Positions 44,266 to 47,072 of a stretch of DNA of 47,072 nucleotides are shown one piece after another. The stretch spans positions 1-47,072 of the forward strand of contig JALWNI010000081.1 of NCBI GenBank assembly GCA_027083695.1, written 5' to 3'. Numbering within the stretch: position 1 is the stretch's first letter; every line of letters starts with the position of its first letter. The DNA comes from Nautiliaceae bacterium. GTDB lineage: Bacteria; Campylobacterota; Campylobacteria; Campylobacterales; Nautiliaceae. The notes under the pieces were generated by a model. That model was not told where the DNA came from. It searched no databases and saw nothing but the letters and a program-made list of their open reading frames with translations. The position numbers were made by a program, and so were the translations under genes.

Positions 44266-45237
44266 TTATACAACTCCGCCTTGATACATTTGTCTCATTT
44301 TTTCTTTTTCTTTTCTTCTTTTCTCTTTTTCGATAAGTTTTTTTCTGTAATCATCTATATTAAAACCAAACCAAATTAAAAGCGGAGATGCTATAAATAT
44401 TGATGAATAAGTACCAACAATAATACCTACAAGAAGTGTAAAACTAAATGGTCTTATTATTTCTCCTCCAAATACAAAAAGAGTAAATACAACAAAAAAT
44501 ACAGTTAATGATGTCAATACGGTTCTGCTAAGCGTTTTTGAAATAGCTTCATTAATTAATAAAGCTAAATCTTTTATTTTTGATTTCATTATCTGTTCTC
44601 TAATCCTGTCAAATACAACTATTGTGTCGTTAAGTGAATATCCCATTAATGTCAAAATTGCTGCAAGGACATCCAGATTTACTTCTACATGAAAAAAACT
44701 AACAGCTCCCATTGCAATTATGGTATCATGAAAAAGAGCTAAAACACTTGCAACGGCAAATTTCCATTCAAATCTTATTGCAACATATATCAAAATACCT
44801 ATTATTGCAAAAATTAATGCTTTAATACCTTTATCCCGAAGTTCATTTCCTACTTTCGCTCCTACAATATCAACTCTTCTTATAATCACATTTCCAAGTG
44901 GTTTTAAAAGTTTTTTTATTTCTATACCTATATCTTTTTGAATATTAGGAGAAACTTTTTTCACACTCATTTTTATTAAAATTTCTCTTGGTGATCCAAA
45001 GGTTGTAATAATAGCTTCCGGAAATTTTTTAGAGACATATTTTCTGACTTCTCCAATAGGTACTGGTTTTGGAAGTCTAACTTCCACCTCGATTCCACCT
45101 TTAAAATCAATACCCCAATTAAATCCTTTTGTAAAAATAGAAAAAAGACTTAACACTATTAAAATAATAGAAATAGAGATAAATATCTTCCTTTTTCCCA
45201 TAAAATTATAAATTTTATCCTGGCTAAAAAGTTCCAT
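44266..45237 (-). CDS. secF: Protein translocase subunit SecF
   Basis: The 323-residue partner of SecD. N-terminal helix then FTKGFNWGIDFKGGIEVEVRLP (SecF signature), followed by a five-helix core with VRFEWKFAVASVLALFHDTI and MGYSLNDTIVVFDRIRE. Basic C-terminal tail (KKLIEKEKRRKEKEKMR). The gap to secD is 1 nt. Confidence 0.97.
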   Translation of the reverse strand: MELFSQDKIYNFMGKRKIFISISIILIVLSLFSIFTKGFNWGIDFKGGIEVEVRLPKPVPIGEVRKYVSKKFPEAIITTFGSPREILIKMSVKKVSPNIQKDIGIEIKKLLKPLGNVIIRRVDIVGAKVGNELRDKGIKALIFAIIGILIYVAIRFEWKFAVASVLALFHDTIIAMGAVSFFHVEVNLDVLAAILTLMGYSLNDTIVVFDRIREQIMKSKIKDLALLINEAISKTLSRTVLTSLTVFFVVFTLFVFGGEIIRPFSFTLLVGIIVGTYSSIFIASPLLIWFGFNIDDYRKKLIEKEKRRKEKEKMRQMYQGGVV

Positions 45238-45238
45238 T

Positions 45239-46798
45239 TTAAACCTTCATTCCAAAATGTTTTGGAGTTATTTTTTTCTTAGTATCAATTAAATATTGCC
45301 AAATTCCATGTGTTCCAAGGATTGCTGTAAGCATACTTGCCATAATACCTATTGCCATAGTAATAGCAAATCCTTTAATAGTTCCTGTTCCATATGCAAA
45401 AAGAGCCAAAGCAGCAATAAGTGTAGTAATATTAGAATCTAAAATTGCACTCATTGCATTTTTATATCCTCCTTCAATTGCTACTTTCATAGGTTTGCCT
45501 TCACGAATAAGCTCTCTTATTCTTTCGTTAATAAGAACATTTGCATCCACAGCCATACCAACAGTAAGCACTATTCCAGCCATTCCGGGAAGTGTTAACG
45601 TAGCCCCAAAAAGAGCCATTATCGCAACAATCAAAAAGAGATTTGTAACTAGGGCAATATCTGCAATAATACCTGCAAAGTTATAATACCAAGCCATAAA
45701 TATTACAACAATAATAAATCCGCTAATTAATGCTATCATAGATTTTCTAATACTATCCGCACCAAGAGATGCCCCAACACTTCTTTGTTCAAGCAGTACA
45801 ACCGGAGCTGGCAAAGACCCACTTCTTAGAGCAATTGCCAAAATATGTGCTTCCTCGGTAGAACCTACTGTAATTTGTCCACTACCACCACCTATTCTCT
45901 CTTGAATTACAGGGGCAGAATAAACTTTATTATCCACAACTATTGCAAGTCTTTTTCCTATATTTTTCCCAGTTACATCTCCAAAAATTGCTGCACCTTG
46001 TGGATTTAATGTAAAGAAAATTGCAGGTTGATTTGTTTTTTGTGTAAATCCGACAGTCGCATCTGTTATCATACTTCCATCAAGTACGGGAGGAGTTTTT
46101 AAAAGCCATAGATGTTTTGGATTATTTTTATCGGGTAGCAGAATATCTCCATATTTTGCTGCTTCTTTTGGAGTAGTTACTCGATGCTCATCATCTACAA
46201 GATAAAGTTCTAAATGTGCGGCTGATGAAATTAATTTTTTTATTTCTCTTTTTTCTTTTTCTGTCTTAATTCCCGGAAGTTCGACTACTATTTTATCTTT
46301 ACCTTGCTGAGTAACACTTGGTTCTGCCAAACCATAAGCGTCAAGTCTACTTCTTATAGTTAAGATAGCTTGTTTTATAGCGTTTTCTTTTATTTTTTCT
46401 ATCTCTTTTGGAGTAAATGTGATTGTATAAACTATGCTTCCGTTTTTGATTTGTTTAGATATTTTTATACCTTTAAATTTCTTTAATATTTCATCCATTT
46501 TTGGCATATCATCTTTATCTATAAGTTCAAAACTTAATACATCTTTTTTGATTTTTAAATTATCAATAAAAATATCTTTTTTTTGAGTAATATATTTAAT
46601 TGTAGATGCAATCGTTTTTATTCTGTTCTCAACAGCCGCTTCACCTTTTACCCCCAAAACTAAATACATTCCACCTTGTAAATCAAGACCTAGATTGACT
46701 TTTGGATTTTTGCCAAGGAATGACGGAATAGTAAAAACTATTCCAAAAATAGTAGCAAGTATAAAAATTACAAGTCTGTAATTAAGCTTTTTCATCAT
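45239..46798 (-). CDS. secD: Protein translocase subunit SecD
   Basis: A 519-residue inner-membrane protein that, with SecF and YajC, uses the proton motive force to help protein export. NLGLDLQGGMYLVLGV is the D1 signature and TIRSRLDAYGLAEPSVTQQG the P1 region. VELPGIKTEKEKR and the transmembrane TLPGMAGIVLTVGMAVDANVLINERIREL follow. It overlaps yajC by 17 nt. Confidence 0.98.
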   Translation of the reverse strand: MMKKLNYRLVIFILATIFGIVFTIPSFLGKNPKVNLGLDLQGGMYLVLGVKGEAAVENRIKTIASTIKYITQKKDIFIDNLKIKKDVLSFELIDKDDMPKMDEILKKFKGIKISKQIKNGSIVYTITFTPKEIEKIKENAIKQAILTIRSRLDAYGLAEPSVTQQGKDKIVVELPGIKTEKEKREIKKLISSAAHLELYLVDDEHRVTTPKEAAKYGDILLPDKNNPKHLWLLKTPPVLDGSMITDATVGFTQKTNQPAIFFTLNPQGAAIFGDVTGKNIGKRLAIVVDNKVYSAPVIQERIGGGSGQITVGSTEEAHILAIALRSGSLPAPVVLLEQRSVGASLGADSIRKSMIALISGFIIVVIFMAWYYNFAGIIADIALVTNLFLIVAIMALFGATLTLPGMAGIVLTVGMAVDANVLINERIRELIREGKPMKVAIEGGYKNAMSAILDSNITTLIAALALFAYGTGTIKGFAITMAIGIMASMLTAILGTHGIWQYLIDTKKKITPKHFGMKV

Positions 46799-47072
46799 TT
46801 AGCTTTCTTGCAACAGCCGATTTATCAACTCTAACCTCAACATCTTTTGAAATTCTAACTATTAAATAATCAGGCTCATTTCTTACAACTTCTCCAATAA
46901 TTCCACCGGTTGTAATAATTTTATCACCTTTTTTTAAACTTTCAATCATTGCTTTATGTTTTTTAGCTTGTCTTTGTTGTGGTAAAATTACAAGCAAATA
47001 AAAAATTACAAATAAAATAATAAGAGGTAATAACGATGCTAAAACATTTGGTTGACCCTGAGCTCCTTGTGC
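46782..47072 (-). CDS. yajC: Preprotein translocase subunit YajC (cut at window edge)
   Basis: The ORF track starts this at an internal TTG (46997), but the frame is open to the window end. The extra 25 codons read AQGAQGQPNVLASLLPLIIL and complete the single membrane helix (LLPLIILFVIFYLLVIL). The true start lies beyond 47,072. The rest, ILPQQRQAKKHKAMIESLKKGDKI then TTGGIIGEV, is standard YajC. First visible gene of yajC-secD-secF. Confidence 0.95.
   Translation of the reverse strand, partial: AQGAQGQPNVLASLLPLIILFVIFYLLVILPQQRQAKKHKAMIESLKKGDKIITTGGIIGEVVRNEPDYLIVRISKDVEVRVDKSAVARKLNDEKA

Overview
The window reads as a low-GC Campylobacterota (epsilonproteobacterial) chromosome, most likely from the thermophilic vent order Nautiliales (Nautilia, Caminibacter or Lebetimonas type). 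This is inferred from base composition, protein style and gene order. The run mfd-folC-GGDEF-lptE-leuS-secF-secD-yajC matches, from memory, the order seen in Campylobacter relatives. No database search was possible, so the order-level placement is an inference.

Layout. Bases 1-24,300 are ordinary core genome: a cut DUF3800 gene, nrdA, feoB/feoA, purT, the glnB-amtB ammonium pair, a NIT-domain chemoreceptor, bcp and a glycerophosphodiesterase. These are followed by a long leftward run of smpB-proB-obg-rpmA-rplU, ridA, a patatin, groES-groEL and a DctPQM TRAP transporter. Then come tRNA-Met(CAT), a small unknown gene, dnaX, moeA and a guanine-deaminase-like gene. Bases 33,922-47,072 are core again: tRNA-Ser(GGA), clcA, mfd, folC, a diguanylate cyclase, lptE, leuS, a small membrane protein, secF, secD and a cut yajC.

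Between them (about 24,396-33,935) lies a 9.5 kb integrated element inserted at the 3' end of tRNA-Ser(GGA). It is bounded by a 14-bp direct repeat, TGGCGGAGAGTGTG, which is the tRNA 3' end including CCA. It carries a P4-type tyrosine integrase, a RelE/ParE-type toxin with an unusually long antitoxin, an AlpA-like regulator and a lone leftward Cro/CI-like repressor facing a rightward operon across two near-identical operators. The operon encodes several tiny unknown proteins, a split primase (a CHC2-like domain with no cysteines, then a Toprim protein) and a P-loop protein. A small membrane protein follows. No capsid, packaging or conjugation gene is recognisable. It looks like a self-replicating satellite or plasmid-like island, comparable in plan to P4/PICI-type elements.

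The most interesting signals are in the element's non-coding DNA. Just upstream of alpA, a stretch of about 275 nt folds on paper into one large branched structure. It has three consecutive closing helices (12, 10 and 13 paired positions) enclosing or flanking three hairpins, two of which share the loop CGGYAA. It follows an extended -10 promoter and looks like an undescribed structured leader RNA or ncRNA. Four other non-coding stretches hold different families of short iterated motifs: ATTGTCCCC, TGGAGAA, GTTAACT and AAAGTTNNCA. In addition, a palindromic CCC-(A/T-rich)-GGG motif recurs six times in the element. These may be replication origin, operator or packaging sites.
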